Below, in pieces: positions 17,243-27,063 of a stretch of 64,000 bases of DNA (positions are counted from its first letter, which is position 1; each line of letters opens with the position of its first letter). The position numbers were made by a program, and so were the translations under genes. Origin of the DNA: Sandaracinaceae bacterium. Its GTDB lineage: Bacteria > Myxococcota_A > Polyangia > Polyangiales > Houyiibacteriaceae. The stretch is taken from positions 372,001 through 436,000 of the forward strand of contig JADJJE010000001.1 of NCBI GenBank assembly GCA_016706685.1, given 5' to 3'. A model generated the notes under the pieces. That model saw only the letters and a program-made list of their open reading frames with translations. It made no database searches and was not told the DNA's origin.

Positions 17243-18205
17243 GTGACCGTCTCGAACGAAACGCTGCACCTGGGCCTCAAGGCCACCCTGGACGAAACCG
17301 ACCTGGATGTCCTCGGCGACAAGTACGAGGGCAAGGTCCGCGACAACTACACGGCGGGCGGCAAGCGCTACATCGTGGTCACCGACCGCATCAGCGCGTT
17401 CGACCGCGTGCTGGGCACCCTGCCCTTCAAGGGCCAGGTGCTCAACGGCCTGGCCGCGTGGTGGTTCGACCAGACCAAGGACCTGGTCCCCAACCACGTG
17501 CTGGACGTGCCGGACCCCAACGTCATGGTGGGCATCGAGTGCGAGCCGCTCCCGGTCGAGATGATCATGCGCGGCTACATCACCGGCGTGACCTCCACCA
17601 GCATCTGGACGCACTACGCGGCGGGCTCGCGCTCGTTCTGCGGGCACGAGCTGCCCGAGGGGCTCAAGAAGCACCAGAAGCTGCCGGAGCCGCTGCTGAC
17701 GCCGTCCACCAAGGCGCCCAAGGGCGACCACGACGTGAGCGCGTCGCGCGAAGAGATCTTGGCCATGGGCCGCATGACCGCGCGCGACTTCGACGAAGCG
17801 GCGGGTTACGCGCGCGCCCTGTTCGCGGCGGGCCAGAAGCACTGCGCCGAGCGCGGGCTCATCCTGGTGGACACGAAGTACGAGTTCGGCAAGACGCCCG
17901 ACGGCAAGATCGTCGTCATCGACGAGATCCACACGCCGGACTCGTCACGCTTCTGGTACCAGAGCACCTACCCCGAGCGCTTCGAGGCCGGCGAGGACCC
18001 CGAGTCGTTCGACAAGGAGTACGTGCGCCGCTGGCTCAAGGCCGAGGGCTACTCGGGCGACGGCCCGGCGCCGGCCATCCCGGACGACGTGCGCGTGGAG
18101 GCCTCGCGCCGCTACATCGAGGCCTGCGACCAGATCCGCGGGACCGACTTCGTGCCCGACCTGGCGCCGCCGCTGGCGCGCATCCGCAAGAACCTGGGGC
18201 TCTGA
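17243..18205 (+). CDS. purC: Phosphoribosylaminoimidazole-succinocarboxamide synthase
   Basis: A 320-residue SAICAR synthetase that joins CAIR and aspartate with ATP in de novo purine synthesis. The signatures are KYEGKVRDNYTAGG (ATP-binding start), VVTDRISAFDRVLGTLPFKGQVLN, PVEMIMRGYITGVTSTSIW, LVDTKYEFGKTPDGKIVVIDEIHTPDSSRFW. The longer (~300-residue) form is typical of many Gram-negative groups. The GTG at 17243 is preceded by GGAG at 17232-17235, 7 bases away. The divergent intergenic space to the left is 119 bases. No other purine gene is adjacent. Confidence 0.95.
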   Translation: MTVSNETLHLGLKATLDETDLDVLGDKYEGKVRDNYTAGGKRYIVVTDRISAFDRVLGTLPFKGQVLNGLAAWWFDQTKDLVPNHVLDVPDPNVMVGIECEPLPVEMIMRGYITGVTSTSIWTHYAAGSRSFCGHELPEGLKKHQKLPEPLLTPSTKAPKGDHDVSASREEILAMGRMTARDFDEAAGYARALFAAGQKHCAERGLILVDTKYEFGKTPDGKIVVIDEIHTPDSSRFWYQSTYPERFEAGEDPESFDKEYVRRWLKAEGYSGDGPAPAIPDDVRVEASRRYIEACDQIRGTDFVPDLAPPLARIRKNLGL

Positions 18206-18239
18206 GTCTCACCCGCTGCCCAGCCCGGAGCTGCCCACC

Positions 18240-18665
18240 ATGCTGAAGAAGTTCGTCTACTGGACCGGGATGTCGGACTTCGTGGTGGGCCTCGCCACCT
18301 GGGGCGGCGCCGTGGGTGTGGCCCTGGCAGACCCACCGGTGCTAGGGCAGTTCGTGCCGCTCATCACGCTGGGCACCTTCTTGCTCATGGCCGCGGCGCT
18401 CCTGGTGTGGAGCTCCCACGACATGGCCACGCGGGCGCCCGTCATGTTCTGGCAGGGCCTCGTGCGCCTCTCGGCCATCTCGGCCGTGGTGTACGCCGTG
18501 CCGCACCAGCTGGCCTACCCGTGGGAGTACGCGCTGCTGGCCATCGACGGGCCCATCGGGCTCACCTACGTGATCGGCGCCATGAAGGTGACGGGCTGCT
18601 CGTTCGTGGAGCTGCTGCAGTGCAAGACCACGCCGGGTGGCAGAACGCCGCCTGCCGTGGGGTGA
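18240..18665 (+). CDS. Small four-helix membrane protein
   Basis: A 141-residue protein with about four hydrophobic segments (FVVGLATWGGAVGVAL, FVPLITLGTFLLMAAALLVW, FWQGLVRLSAISAVVYAV, YALLAIDGPIGLTYVIGAM). I do not recognise the family with confidence. It starts 34 bases after purC on the same strand, so it may be co-transcribed. The C-terminus after residue 120 is short and polar with a Cys pair (GCSFVELLQC). Confidence 0.55.
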   Translation: MLKKFVYWTGMSDFVVGLATWGGAVGVALADPPVLGQFVPLITLGTFLLMAAALLVWSSHDMATRAPVMFWQGLVRLSAISAVVYAVPHQLAYPWEYALLAIDGPIGLTYVIGAMKVTGCSFVELLQCKTTPGGRTPPAVG

Positions 18666-18681
18666 GGCCGGCGGCGGCGCG

Positions 18682-18729
<48 letters not shown>

Positions 18730-18731
18730 CG

Positions 18732-19463
18732 TCAGACGCGCGCGAAGAAGTCAGCCAGCACGCGGATGAGCCGCGCGCGGTACGCGGCGTCGGTGCACAG
18801 GTCCTGGCGGACCTCCAGCTCGAGTGCCCGCCGGCCATGGCGCAGCGCGTGCGCGTCGGGCGAGTACATGAAGCCCTCCTGACCCGACCAGGGCTCGTTG
18901 GCGTGCGTGACGTAGCCGGCCCGCGAGAGGTGCTCGGTGAGCGCGTAGCCCAGCGCTGGCTCACGGTTGAAGAGCACGCCCAGCTCCATGGCGCGCGGCT
19001 GGCCCTCGTACATGGGCGTGAACGAGTGCACCGCGAACAGCATGGGTGCCAGGCTGGCCCCCAGGGTCGCGTCCAGCGCCGCGTGGTAGGGCCGGTAGTA
19101 GTCCGTGAGCCGCAGCCTGCGATCGGCGTCGCTGAGCGCGGCGTTCAGCTCCACCGGCTGGCCCTCGGCCACGGTGCGGAAGAGCGTGTCCGAGTCCTCG
19201 GGGCGGTTTGGGTCGCACAGCAGCCGGCTGAAGCGGGCCAGCACGCCGGGGGCGCCCAGGTGGTCCGCCAGCTCGCGCGTGAGGTCCGCTGCACCGAGGT
19301 CCAACGCCCAGTGCGTGCCCACGAGGCGGCGGTCCGATTCGGACCAGCGCCAGCGCCCCGGGAGGCGCTCGGACGCGTGCTCGCAGCAGAGGACCAGCGC
19401 GACGTCGGCGCGCCCGCCGAGGACCTCGGCCGCGTCGCCCAGCGTGGACAGGATGGGTGCCAT
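18732..19463 (-). CDS. N-formylglutamate amidohydrolase family protein
   Basis: A 243-residue enzyme of the N-formylglutamate deformylase (HutG-like) family. It has VLCCEHASERLPGRWRWS near the N-terminus (the metal/substrate-binding segment), GTHWALDLGAADLTREL, ARFSRLLCDPNRPEDSDTLFR and LFAVHSFTPMYEGQPRAMELGVLFN. The likely metal ligands are the His of CEHAS and residues near LDLGA and HSF. In histidine degradation such enzymes cleave formylglutamate, but related ones act on other formyl-amino acids. No hut genes are adjacent. The start at 19463 is MAPILSTLG. Confidence 0.85.
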   Translation of the reverse strand: MAPILSTLGDAAEVLGGRADVALVLCCEHASERLPGRWRWSESDRRLVGTHWALDLGAADLTRELADHLGAPGVLARFSRLLCDPNRPEDSDTLFRTVAEGQPVELNAALSDADRRLRLTDYYRPYHAALDATLGASLAPMLFAVHSFTPMYEGQPRAMELGVLFNREPALGYALTEHLSRAGYVTHANEPWSGQEGFMYSPDAHALRHGRRALELEVRQDLCTDAAYRARLIRVLADFFARV

Positions 19464-19543
19464 CGGCCGTAGTGTTGGGGAGAAGCCGCCGGCCGCAAGG
19501 TGGGGACGTCGTGTTCCGGGGCGCACCGGTGTAGTGTGGGGGT

Positions 19544-20421
19544 GTGGGTGCGACGAAGCCGGCGGTGGTCTTGCTTGCGAGCCTGTGCGCGTGGAGCGCG
19601 GGGGCTGGCGTGTCCGCCTCCGCGCAGGCGGTACCCGAGCCGGAAGACGACGCTGTACCAGAGCTGGAGCTGGCGGTAGCGGGAGCGCCACCCGCCGCGG
19701 ACCCCGCCGCGGGGAAGACGACGCGGCGCTCGAGCGTGCGCCCGCATATGCCTTCGCCGTGGGGCTCGACCTCTACTCACGCTTCCTGTGGCGCGGGGTC
19801 TCCTTCGGGGAGCAGTGGACACTGCAGCCGAACGCGTCGTTCCGGGCCTACGGCCTCAGCGTGGAGCTGTGGGCATCGGCGTCTCCCGACCAGTCGTCGC
19901 TGGTGGACTACGTGGGGATCACGCTGGGCTACGCGTACGACGCCGGCTTCGGCACGTTCGGCATCCGGCTGGCCGACTGGATCTTCAGCCAGCGCTACGC
20001 GGAAGACGGAACCCTGGAGACGGCAGCGCCCTACCTGTTCGACTTCGCGAACGACGGCGAGGGCTCGCACTGGCTGGACCTGACCGTGTTCTTCACGGGG
20101 CCCGCGACGATCCCCATCACGCTGCAACTTGGCGCGGTGGTCTACAACGACCCTGACCACTCACTCTACGCGGGCGTGCTCTACGCGATCGACGTCGGCC
20201 GAGGCTTCACGCTCACCCCCGAGTTCGGCGTGGTGTTCGGGCGCAGTCGGCGCTGGTACGGCACGGATGCCGACCCGGTGAACGTGACCAACTGCGCGCT
20301 CACGGTGGCCCGCACCGTGGAGTTGGGGCGAGGCGTCACGCTGCCGCTGTCCGTGGCGCTGGTGGTGAACCCTGAGGCCGAGCGCGTGCACGTGGTGGTG
20401 GGCGTGGGCCTGCGGCTCTGA
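19544..20421 (+). pseudogene. Outer-membrane barrel-like protein interrupted by a one-base frameshift
   Basis: The signal peptide (from the GTG at 19544: VVLLASLCAWSAGAGVSASAQ) and its acidic, Ala/Pro-rich linker are in one frame. The rest (from about DDAALERAPAYAFAVGLDLYSRFLWRG) is in the -1 frame and runs to 20421. The shift falls at the G run 19711-19714. One extra G would fuse the two into a ~290-residue protein with a smooth linker. The C-terminal part has alternating aromatic and polar strands ending in the barrel-like VVVGVGLRL, resembling the TorF/TIGR02001 outer-membrane group. Read as a probable sequencing error, not a dead gene. Confidence 0.65.
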
Positions 20422-20435
20422 AGCGACCGACCCCG

Positions 20436-20451
20436 CCGCGCACCGGCGCGG
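20436..20451. terminator. Hairpin between convergent genes
   Basis: CCGCGC and GCGCGG pair around ACCG in the 36-base gap between the barrel-like gene and the Tat-type lipoprotein gene. No T-tract on either side. It could serve either strand. Confidence 0.3.
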
Positions 20452-20457
20452 GCCAGC

Positions 20458-20811
20458 TCAGGAGACGACGGTGATCGAGTGGCTATGGCCCGTCGAGGTC
20501 GTGGACTGCACGGTCACGGCCCCATCGTCGCGGAGCGTGGCGAACTGAGCGGCCGTCACCGTCACGCTGTGGGAGTGGCCGGCTGAGCCGGCGATGTTGT
20601 AGGACTTCTCCACGCCCTCACTGAGGTCGGCGGCCGTCACGACCAGGACGTGCCCGTGGTTTCCATTGATGGTGGCCGTGAGGGCGGCTGGCGTTCCACC
20701 GTCCTGCCCGTTGGGAGTACCGCCCGAGTCGTCCTCACAGGCAGCCAGCGCGGCTGCCCCCACAGTGAGAAAGAGAGTGGACTGAATGAAGGTGCGCCGT
20801 GTGCTGTGCAT
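20458..20811 (-). CDS. Small Tat-type lipoprotein with repeated GHSHS motif
   Basis: A 117-residue protein. The N-terminus reads TRRTFIQSTLFLTVGAAALAAC, a twin-Arg-type signal (RRxFIQ) ending in a lipobox with Cys25, so it is probably exported folded and lipidated. The mature part has an Asp/Gly/Thr linker, then two similar short segments that each contain GHSH (SAGHSHSVTVTAAQF and STGHSHSITVVS), plus NGNHGH. The His-rich motifs suggest metal or cofactor binding. Family not recognised. A truncated hemoglobin gene is divergent across 120 bases. Confidence 0.6.
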   Translation of the reverse strand: MHSTRRTFIQSTLFLTVGAAALAACEDDSGGTPNGQDGGTPAALTATINGNHGHVLVVTAADLSEGVEKSYNIAGSAGHSHSVTVTAAQFATLRDDGAVTVQSTTSTGHSHSITVVS

Positions 20812-20931
20812 GCCTCGAAGCTAACCGACGCCGCGGCGCCCCGCCTCCGTGCGCGGCCCGAATAAGTGCCGAATAACCGTTCGCGGCACGCGGGTTGGCG
20901 TGATCCGGCCTCGCGCTTCAGAGTCCGGGGG

Positions 20932-21306
20932 ATGAACTCCCCCTACGAGCAGCTCGGTGACGAGGGCGTGCGCGCCCTGGTGGACCACTTCTATCGTGCG
21001 ATGGACACGCGGCCCGACGCGGCGGTCATTCGTGCCATGCACAAGGAGGAGCTCGCGCTGATGTCCGACAAGCTGGCCACCTTCTTGGTTGGTTGGATGG
21101 GCGGCCCGCAGCGCTACAACGAGCGCTTCGGCCGCGTGGTCATCCCCGCCGCCCACCAGCGCTTCGACATCGGCCCCGCCGAACGCGACGCCTGGCTGGC
21201 GTGCATGCAGGACGCAGTGGACGCGAGCGCGCTCACGCCCGACATGGCCAAGCGCGTGATGGACTCGTTCGGCAAGATGGCCGAGATGTGCCGCACGCGA
21301 GACTGA
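20932..21306 (+). CDS. Group II truncated hemoglobin
   Basis: A 124-residue 2/2 globin. The motif YEQLGDEGVRALVDHFYRAMD (A-B helices, with Phe20/Tyr21 at the B9/B10 region), FLVGWMGGPQRY, AAHQRFDI (proximal His75) and DAWLACMQDAV (Trp88 at G8, the group II hallmark) are all present. Such proteins bind O2 and NO and give nitrosative/oxidative stress protection. The start at 20932 is chosen; the upstream stretch in the same frame lacks globin similarity. The stop abuts the stop of the convergent EamA gene with no gap. Confidence 0.88.
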   Translation: MNSPYEQLGDEGVRALVDHFYRAMDTRPDAAVIRAMHKEELALMSDKLATFLVGWMGGPQRYNERFGRVVIPAAHQRFDIGPAERDAWLACMQDAVDASALTPDMAKRVMDSFGKMAEMCRTRD

Positions 21307-22377
21307 TCAGTGTGGGTGGCGGTGGTGCACGTCGGGCACGTGCGGGTGGTCGTGGACCAGCGCGTCGTGACGATGCCAGTGGCTGTGGGGTGACCCCACT
21401 GGGTCGTCCGGCGCGTGCTCGTGCTGGTGATGCACGTCGTGTTCGTGCAGGTGCTCGTGCTCGAGCACCTCGTGCGTGTGCAGATGAGCGTGGCGCTCGC
21501 GGAGCAGCAGCACCACGCCCAGCACCATGGACAGCATGGCGAGGAGCGTGTCCCAGCGCAGGTGGTCCCCGAGGATGACCACGGACAAGAGCGCCCCCAC
21601 GAACGGCGCCGTGGCGAAGTAGGCGGCCTCGCGCGCCGCCCCGATGAACCGCAGCGCGTAGGCGTCGAGCACGATGCTGAGGCCGTAGCTCACGCTGCCG
21701 AGCAGCATCGCCCCGACCAGGTACCGGACATCGGGGCACGCCCCGCCCACGACGACCAGCCCGAGGGTCACGTTGGTTCCTCCCGCCATGAGCGTCTTCA
21801 CGCGCACGATGGCGAACGGGTCACGCAGGGTGAGCCGCTGCGTGAGGTTGTTGTCGAGCGCCCAGCACAGGCACGCCGCAGCCAGCAGGAGCACACCCGC
21901 CGTGTCGGCGCCGAGAGCACCCGACTCGAGCTTCAGCACGCCGGCGCCCGCGAAGATGAACAGCGCGGCCAGGGCGGCGTGCCTCCCGAGGTGCTCACGG
22001 AACAGCAGAACGGCAAGGAGGACGGTGAACGGCGCCTCCAGGTTCAAGAGCAGCGAGCCGCTGAGCCCCGTCACCCGCTCGAGCCCGAACAGCATCAGCA
22101 CCGGAGCGAGAATGCCCCCCGCAAGGACCACGCCTGCCAGCTTCGGCACGTCCGCTCGCACGAGGCGTGCCTCGCTGCTGGCGGGACGAACGGCCCGGTG
22201 CAACCAGAGCCCGGCCGCCGCGCCCAGATAGAGCAGGCCCGCGAGCAATACCGGAGACACCTCGGTGAGCAGCAGCTTGGCGACTGGCGCCGAGAGCCCG
22301 AAGAGCGCCGCCGCGCAGAGGCCGAACACGGCTCCCCGGGCCGAGTCTCCGAGCGCACGCGGGCCGGATGGCTTCAC
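21307..22377 (-). CDS. EamA/DMT-family permease with long His-rich C-terminal tail (module B)
   Basis: A 356-residue protein with about ten hydrophobic segments of the drug/metabolite transporter fold (AVFGLCAAALFGLSAPVAKLLL, LNLEAPFTVLLAVLLFREH, AALFIFAGAGVL, YFATAPFVGALLSVVILGDH, LLAMLSMVLGVVLLLRERH). The last ~60 residues are dominated by His, as in HAHLHTHEVLEHEHLHEHDV and HHQHEH, then HSHWHRHD and DVHHRHPH. The GTG at 22377 overlaps the pump stop (GTGA), and AGAGG lies just upstream, so it is translationally coupled to module B. Tail and context suggest metal transport or metal sensing; the substrate is not known. Confidence 0.8.
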   Translation of the reverse strand: MKPSGPRALGDSARGAVFGLCAAALFGLSAPVAKLLLTEVSPVLLAGLLYLGAAAGLWLHRAVRPASSEARLVRADVPKLAGVVLAGGILAPVLMLFGLERVTGLSGSLLLNLEAPFTVLLAVLLFREHLGRHAALAALFIFAGAGVLKLESGALGADTAGVLLLAAACLCWALDNNLTQRLTLRDPFAIVRVKTLMAGGTNVTLGLVVVGGACPDVRYLVGAMLLGSVSYGLSIVLDAYALRFIGAAREAAYFATAPFVGALLSVVILGDHLRWDTLLAMLSMVLGVVLLLRERHAHLHTHEVLEHEHLHEHDVHHQHEHAPDDPVGSPHSHWHRHDALVHDHPHVPDVHHRHPH

Positions 22378-25300
22378 GTGACCTCTGCGGGGGCCTCGGT
22401 GAGCGATGCCCCGCTGCGTTGGGCGAGCGCGCCGAACTGACGGTAGAGAGCGGGCACGACGAACATGTTGAGCGCTGTGGAGGTCAAGAGCCCACACAAG
22501 ATGACCACGGCCATGGGCGCTTGGATCTCGCTGCCCGGCTGCCCACCCGAGAGCGCGAGCGGCACGAGGCCGAGCCCGGCTGCTAGCGCCGTCATCACGA
22601 TGGGGATCAGGCGCTCCCGCGCCCCGCGCTTCACGGCTTCGTCGATGTCACGAACACCCTCTTCATGAACCAGGTGGCGTATGTGCGAGACCAGCATGAT
22701 CCCGTTGCGCGTGGCGATGCCGAAGAGCGTGATGAAGCCCACCAGCGACGCCACCGAGAGCACCCCGCCCTGCAGGAAGACACCGACCGCTCCGCCGATG
22801 AGCGCCAGCGGCAGGTTGACCATCACCAGCACCGCATCCCGCATGGAGCCGAAGGCCGTGTACAAGAGACCCAGCATGCCCAGCAAGCACGCGAGGCTCA
22901 GCAGCCCGAGGGTGCGGGCCGCTCCCTCCGCGCTCTCGAACTGTCCGCCGTAGGCCACCCGATAGCCGGTTGGGAAGACCACCGCCGCGTCGACGGCGGC
23001 CTGTATGTCACCCACCACGCTCCCCACGTCGCGGCCCGCTACATTGCAGCTCACCACCAGCCGGCGCTGGACGTTCTCGCGGCCGATCTCGTTGGGCCCG
23101 CGGTCACGCTGCACGCTGGCCAAGGCACGCAGCGGGACGCGCGCCCCCGGGAGTGACCACCAACAGCTCGCGGAGATCCTCGAACGTCTGGACGCGCGTC
23201 GGGTCCGTCCTCACCACCAGGTCGAAGACCGCCTGGCCCTCCATGACCTGCGACACCACGTGGACGCCCGAGCCGATCTCGAGCGCGCGCGCCACGTCTG
23301 CGATGCGCATGCCGTGCCGAGCGATGGCCGGGCGGTCGAAGCGCACCCGCGCGAAAGGGATGTCCGACTGCTGCTCGCGCGCCAGGTCGACCACGCCCGG
23401 GACAGCGCGCATGGCGGCTTCCACTTCTGTACCGAGGCGACGCAGCTCGCTGAGGTCGTCCCCGAACACCTTGACCGCGATGCTCGCCCGGGTGCCGGAC
23501 AGCATGTGATCGATGCGGTGCCCGATGGGCTGCCCGATGGTGATGTTCATGCCGGGCAGCATGCTGAGGTCGCGCCGCAGCTCGTCCAGAAAGTCCTCGC
23601 GCGACCGGTCCGTCTCGCGCAGCGTCACGTCCAGCTCGGCGGCGTTGGTGCCCTGGGCGTGCTCGTCCATCTCCGCGCGCCCGGTGCGACGCGCCACGGT
23701 GACCACCTCCGGGTGGCTCAGGAGGATCTCCTCGATGCGACGCCCCATCGCGTCCGACTCGGCGAGCGACGTGCCCGGCAGCGTCACGGCGGCCACCACC
23801 AGCGTGCCTTCGCGGAACTCCGGGAGGAACGAGCGGCCCGCCAGCGCGAGGGCGACAGCGGCGACCGCGAGCAGGGCGAACGCCACGGCCGCCACGAGCC
23901 GCCAACGCCGCATCGCGCCGTGGAGCAGCGGCGCATAACGTTGCTTCAGCCACTGCGCGAAGCGTGGCTCGTGCGCGTTGGTCACGGCCTTCGAGCCGGG
24001 CAGCAGGAACGAGCAGAGCACGGGGGTCACGGTGACCGCCACGAAGAGCGAGGCCGTCAGCGACACCACGTAGGCGATGCCCAGCGGCGCGAGCAGGCGG
24101 CCCTCCACGCCGGAGAGGAAGAACAGCGGCAGGAACACCAGCACCACCACCAAGGTGGCGAACACGATGCTGCTACGGATCTCGCGGCTGGCCGAGAGCA
24201 CCACCTGCAGGGCCGGCAGCCGCTCTGCCTCGGGCAGCAGCGCGTTCAGACGCAGGCGCCGCACCACGTTCTCCACGTCGATGACGGCGTCGTCCACCAG
24301 CTCCCCCACCGCGATGGCCATGCCACCCAGCGTCATGGTGTTCAGCGTGGCGCCGAACGCCGAGAGCGCGAACACGGCGGTGACGAGCGAGAGCGGGATG
24401 GCCACGATGGTGATCGCGCTCGCGCGACCGCTGGCCAAGAACAGCAGCACGATGAGCAGCACCAGCGCGACGCCATCGCGCAGCGCCGCCAGCACGTTCT
24501 CGACCGCCACCTCGATGAAGTCGGCCTGCCGGAACACGTCGCGCTCGAGGGTCAGCCCTGCGGGCAGCGTGCGGGAGAGTTCGTCCAGCTCGCGGTCGAT
24601 GCGCTCGGTGAGCTCGAGCGTGTTGGTGCCCGGCTGCTTCTGGATGCCCACGATGACCGCTGGCCGTCCGCCATACGACCCCTCACCACGCCGCAGGGCC
24701 GCGCCGAGCCGGACGTCACCGAGGTGCCGCACCAGGATGGCCTCGTCACCGCGCTGCACCACCAGCGTCTCGCCCACGTCCTCGGGGGTCCGCACGCGCC
24801 CCACGCCGTGAACCAAGTACTCCTGGCCACCCTCGTCGATGAAGCCGGCGGAGACGCTGGTGTTGGTCTCTTCGAGTGCCTGCACCACCTGGTCGACGGT
24901 GAGGTCGAGCGCCACCAAGCGCTCGGGACGCAGGGCGACCTCGAACTGCCTGCGCTCTCCGCCCGTCACGATGACCTGCGACACACCGGGCACGGCCAGC
25001 AGCCTGCGGCGCAGCGTGAAGTCCGCGAAGGTGCGCGCCTCCATGGCGGTAGCACCGTCGGTCGTCACGGCCAGGAACAGCACCTCGCCCATGATGGACG
25101 AGATGGGCGCCAGGACCGGCTGCTCCACCTCCGCGGGGAGCGCGTCGCGCACGAGCTGCAGCTTCTCGGAGACCACCTGGCGCGCCCGGAACACGTCGGT
25201 GCCCCACTCGAACTCCGCGTAGATGACCGAGATGCCGACGCCGGTGGCCGAGCGCACCCGGCGGACCCCCGGCGCGCCGTTGAGCGAGGACTCGATCGGC

Positions 25301-25500
25301 AGGGTCACCCGTGTCTCGAGCTCTTCCGGGGCCATGCCGTGGGCCTCGGTGATCACCGTGACCGTGGGCGCCGTGAGGTCCGGGAACACATCCACCGGCA
25401 TGCGGGACGCGGTGTACCCGCCCCACACGAGCAGGACGCCGGCAGCGACGATCACCGGGAGGCGGTGCGAGAGGGACCAACGAAGAATGGCGTCGATCAT
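22374..25500 (-). pseudogene. CusA/CzcA-type heavy-metal RND pump of module B, split by a one-base frameshift
   Basis: Residues 1-~790 are encoded 25500-~23148 and the C-terminal ~245 residues in the next frame down to 22374. The switch is at the C run 23144-23148. Removing one base restores VTPGARVPLRALASVQRD, a typical RND segment. The restored protein is ~1,040 residues, the usual length. Features are the periplasmic-binding start (MPVDVFPDLTAPTVTVITE), the fourth transmembrane helix with AIAVGELVDDAVIDVEN (~393), the porter domains, and the last helices with GIATRNGIMLVSH. The first relay Asp of the CzcA type is Ala here, while Asp and Glu remain. It extrudes metal cations using the proton gradient with the adaptor and TolC-like channel. 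Confidence 0.85.
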
Positions 25501-25509
25501 GGCGGCCCC

Positions 25510-27063
25510 TCAGTGCGCGTGCCCGTGGGCGGGGATGGCGCCGCTCGAGGCGGCCAGCTTGACCGACCAGGCTCCGATGGTGACGACGTGCTCGCCGGCC
25601 AGAACGCCGCTCAGCACCTCGACATGGCCGGAGTCGCGCGCGCCCAAGCGGACCACCCGGCGCTCGAAGGCCTCGCCTTCGATCTGTACGAACACCACGA
25701 ACATGCCGTTGTCGTCGACCAGAGCGGACTCGGGGACGGTCAGCGCGCTGCGGGCGTCACCATTCGCGATATGCACCCGCGCGAACGCACCAACCGGCAA
25801 GTGTAGCTCCGCGTTGTCCACCGCAAAGACCACCGGGAGCGTCCGCGTGTGGGGGTCGACACGGCTGCCGCGGGCGACGAGCGCTGAAGCCGGGACCTCG
25901 ACGGCCTCCTCGGCTCCGTCGATCAAGAACGAGGCGCCCTGTGGCGTACCCAGCCGGCCGAGGTCGGCCTCGGGGACGCGCGCCTCGAGCCATAACTGGG
26001 TCAGGTCGGTGATTCGAAAGAGGGGCGCGCCCGCCTCGACGAACTCGCCGGGCGCCACGAGCACCTCGGTCACGGTGCCCGAGAGGGGGGCGCGCAGCGG
26101 CACGGACGCTTGGCTGCGCCCGGTGGTGCGCTGCACACGCTGGAACTGTTGCATCCGGCGCTGCCCCGCAGTCAGGGCAGCCTGGGCAGCCTCGGTGGCG
26201 AGCACCGCTTCGTGCAGCCGGCGCTCGGGCACCACTCCGTCCCCACGCAGCGCCTCGAGACGCTGCTGCTCGCGCTCGGCGTGACGCAGCTCGAGGGTGG
26301 CCTCGGTGACCGCGTGGTCGAGCGAGGCGAGGTCTGCCGCATCGAGGCGGGGCGCGAGGTGTCCCAAGACGTCGTTCAGCGCGACCGGGTCCGCGAGGCG
26401 TGGGAACACGGGTCCCGCGGCCAGAACGCGCCCGGCGACCGGAGCCGTGATGAGCACCTCCCCATCGGAGCGCGCCACCAAGCTGCCCGTGGCGCGCAGC
26501 GTGGGACGGATGGAGCGCGGCGCGACCAACGCCGTGCCGAATTCGATGGGCCACTGCTGCTCCTTGAGGAACACGACCCGATTGCTCGCCTCCGGCTGTT
26601 CTGGGTTCGCCGCTCGGGCGGTGGCCGCGCTGCCGTACACGGTGACGTCGCCGAGATCGTGGTCCGCCGTGAACCCCGGTGCGCGAATCTCCACGATGAG
26701 CCGGCGCGGACCCGTCGACGCGGGCGTGGCCACGGGCCGGAAGATGCCCGGCACGGTGGGCGCGTCGGCCACGAAGCGCTCTTCGCCCGACGGTCCGCGG
26801 AGCACCACGCTGACGCGCCCTTCGGCGAGGGCGGCGAAACCGTCCAGGTTGGTCACGTGCGCAGCGCACGGTGATGCCTCGCCGAGAACCAACGCGGGTA
26901 GCACGATGAACAGCTCGCTCGTGTCGGTCCAGTGCGTGAAGGACAACGCTGGCCGCTCTTCGGCCGCCTCATCGCCGTGCGGGTGGTCGCCTTCCCCATC
27001 GTGCTCGTGGGGATGACACGAAGCGAGAGAGCCTAGGAAAAGTAGTGTGGTGAATCGTCTCAT
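25510..27063 (-). CDS. CusB/CzcB-like periplasmic adaptor (module B)
   Basis: A 517-residue membrane-fusion protein. A lipoprotein-like signal (TTLLFLGSLASC) is followed by a His/Asp/Glu-rich stretch (HPHEHDGEGDHPHGDE). Then follow ~130 extra residues with beta character not found in short adaptors, a lipoyl-like hairpin (GRVLAAGPVF ... ALTAGQRRMQQFQRVQ) and beta-barrel domains (PLRAPLSGTVTEVLVAPGEFVEAGAPLF, TVPESALVDDNGMFVVFVQ). The protein ends in GHAH. The gene lies 9 bases before the pump and overlaps tolC at ATGA. It links pump and channel and may capture metal through its His-rich ends. Confidence 0.85.
   Translation of the reverse strand: MRRFTTLLFLGSLASCHPHEHDGEGDHPHGDEAAEERPALSFTHWTDTSELFIVLPALVLGEASPCAAHVTNLDGFAALAEGRVSVVLRGPSGEERFVADAPTVPGIFRPVATPASTGPRRLIVEIRAPGFTADHDLGDVTVYGSAATARAANPEQPEASNRVVFLKEQQWPIEFGTALVAPRSIRPTLRATGSLVARSDGEVLITAPVAGRVLAAGPVFPRLADPVALNDVLGHLAPRLDAADLASLDHAVTEATLELRHAEREQQRLEALRGDGVVPERRLHEAVLATEAAQAALTAGQRRMQQFQRVQRTTGRSQASVPLRAPLSGTVTEVLVAPGEFVEAGAPLFRITDLTQLWLEARVPEADLGRLGTPQGASFLIDGAEEAVEVPASALVARGSRVDPHTRTLPVVFAVDNAELHLPVGAFARVHIANGDARSALTVPESALVDDNGMFVVFVQIEGEAFERRVVRLGARDSGHVEVLSGVLAGEHVVTIGAWSVKLAASSGAIPAHGHAH

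Noticed and set aside
21307..21510. His-codon-rich stretch as a DNA tandem repeat
   Set aside because: The bases vary and encode a protein tail of mixed His, Glu, Asp; no regular repeat unit is seen.
23005..25806. Plus-strand open frame of 933 codons
   Set aside because: Antisense shadow of the RND pump gene; low-complexity composition and no recognisable motif.
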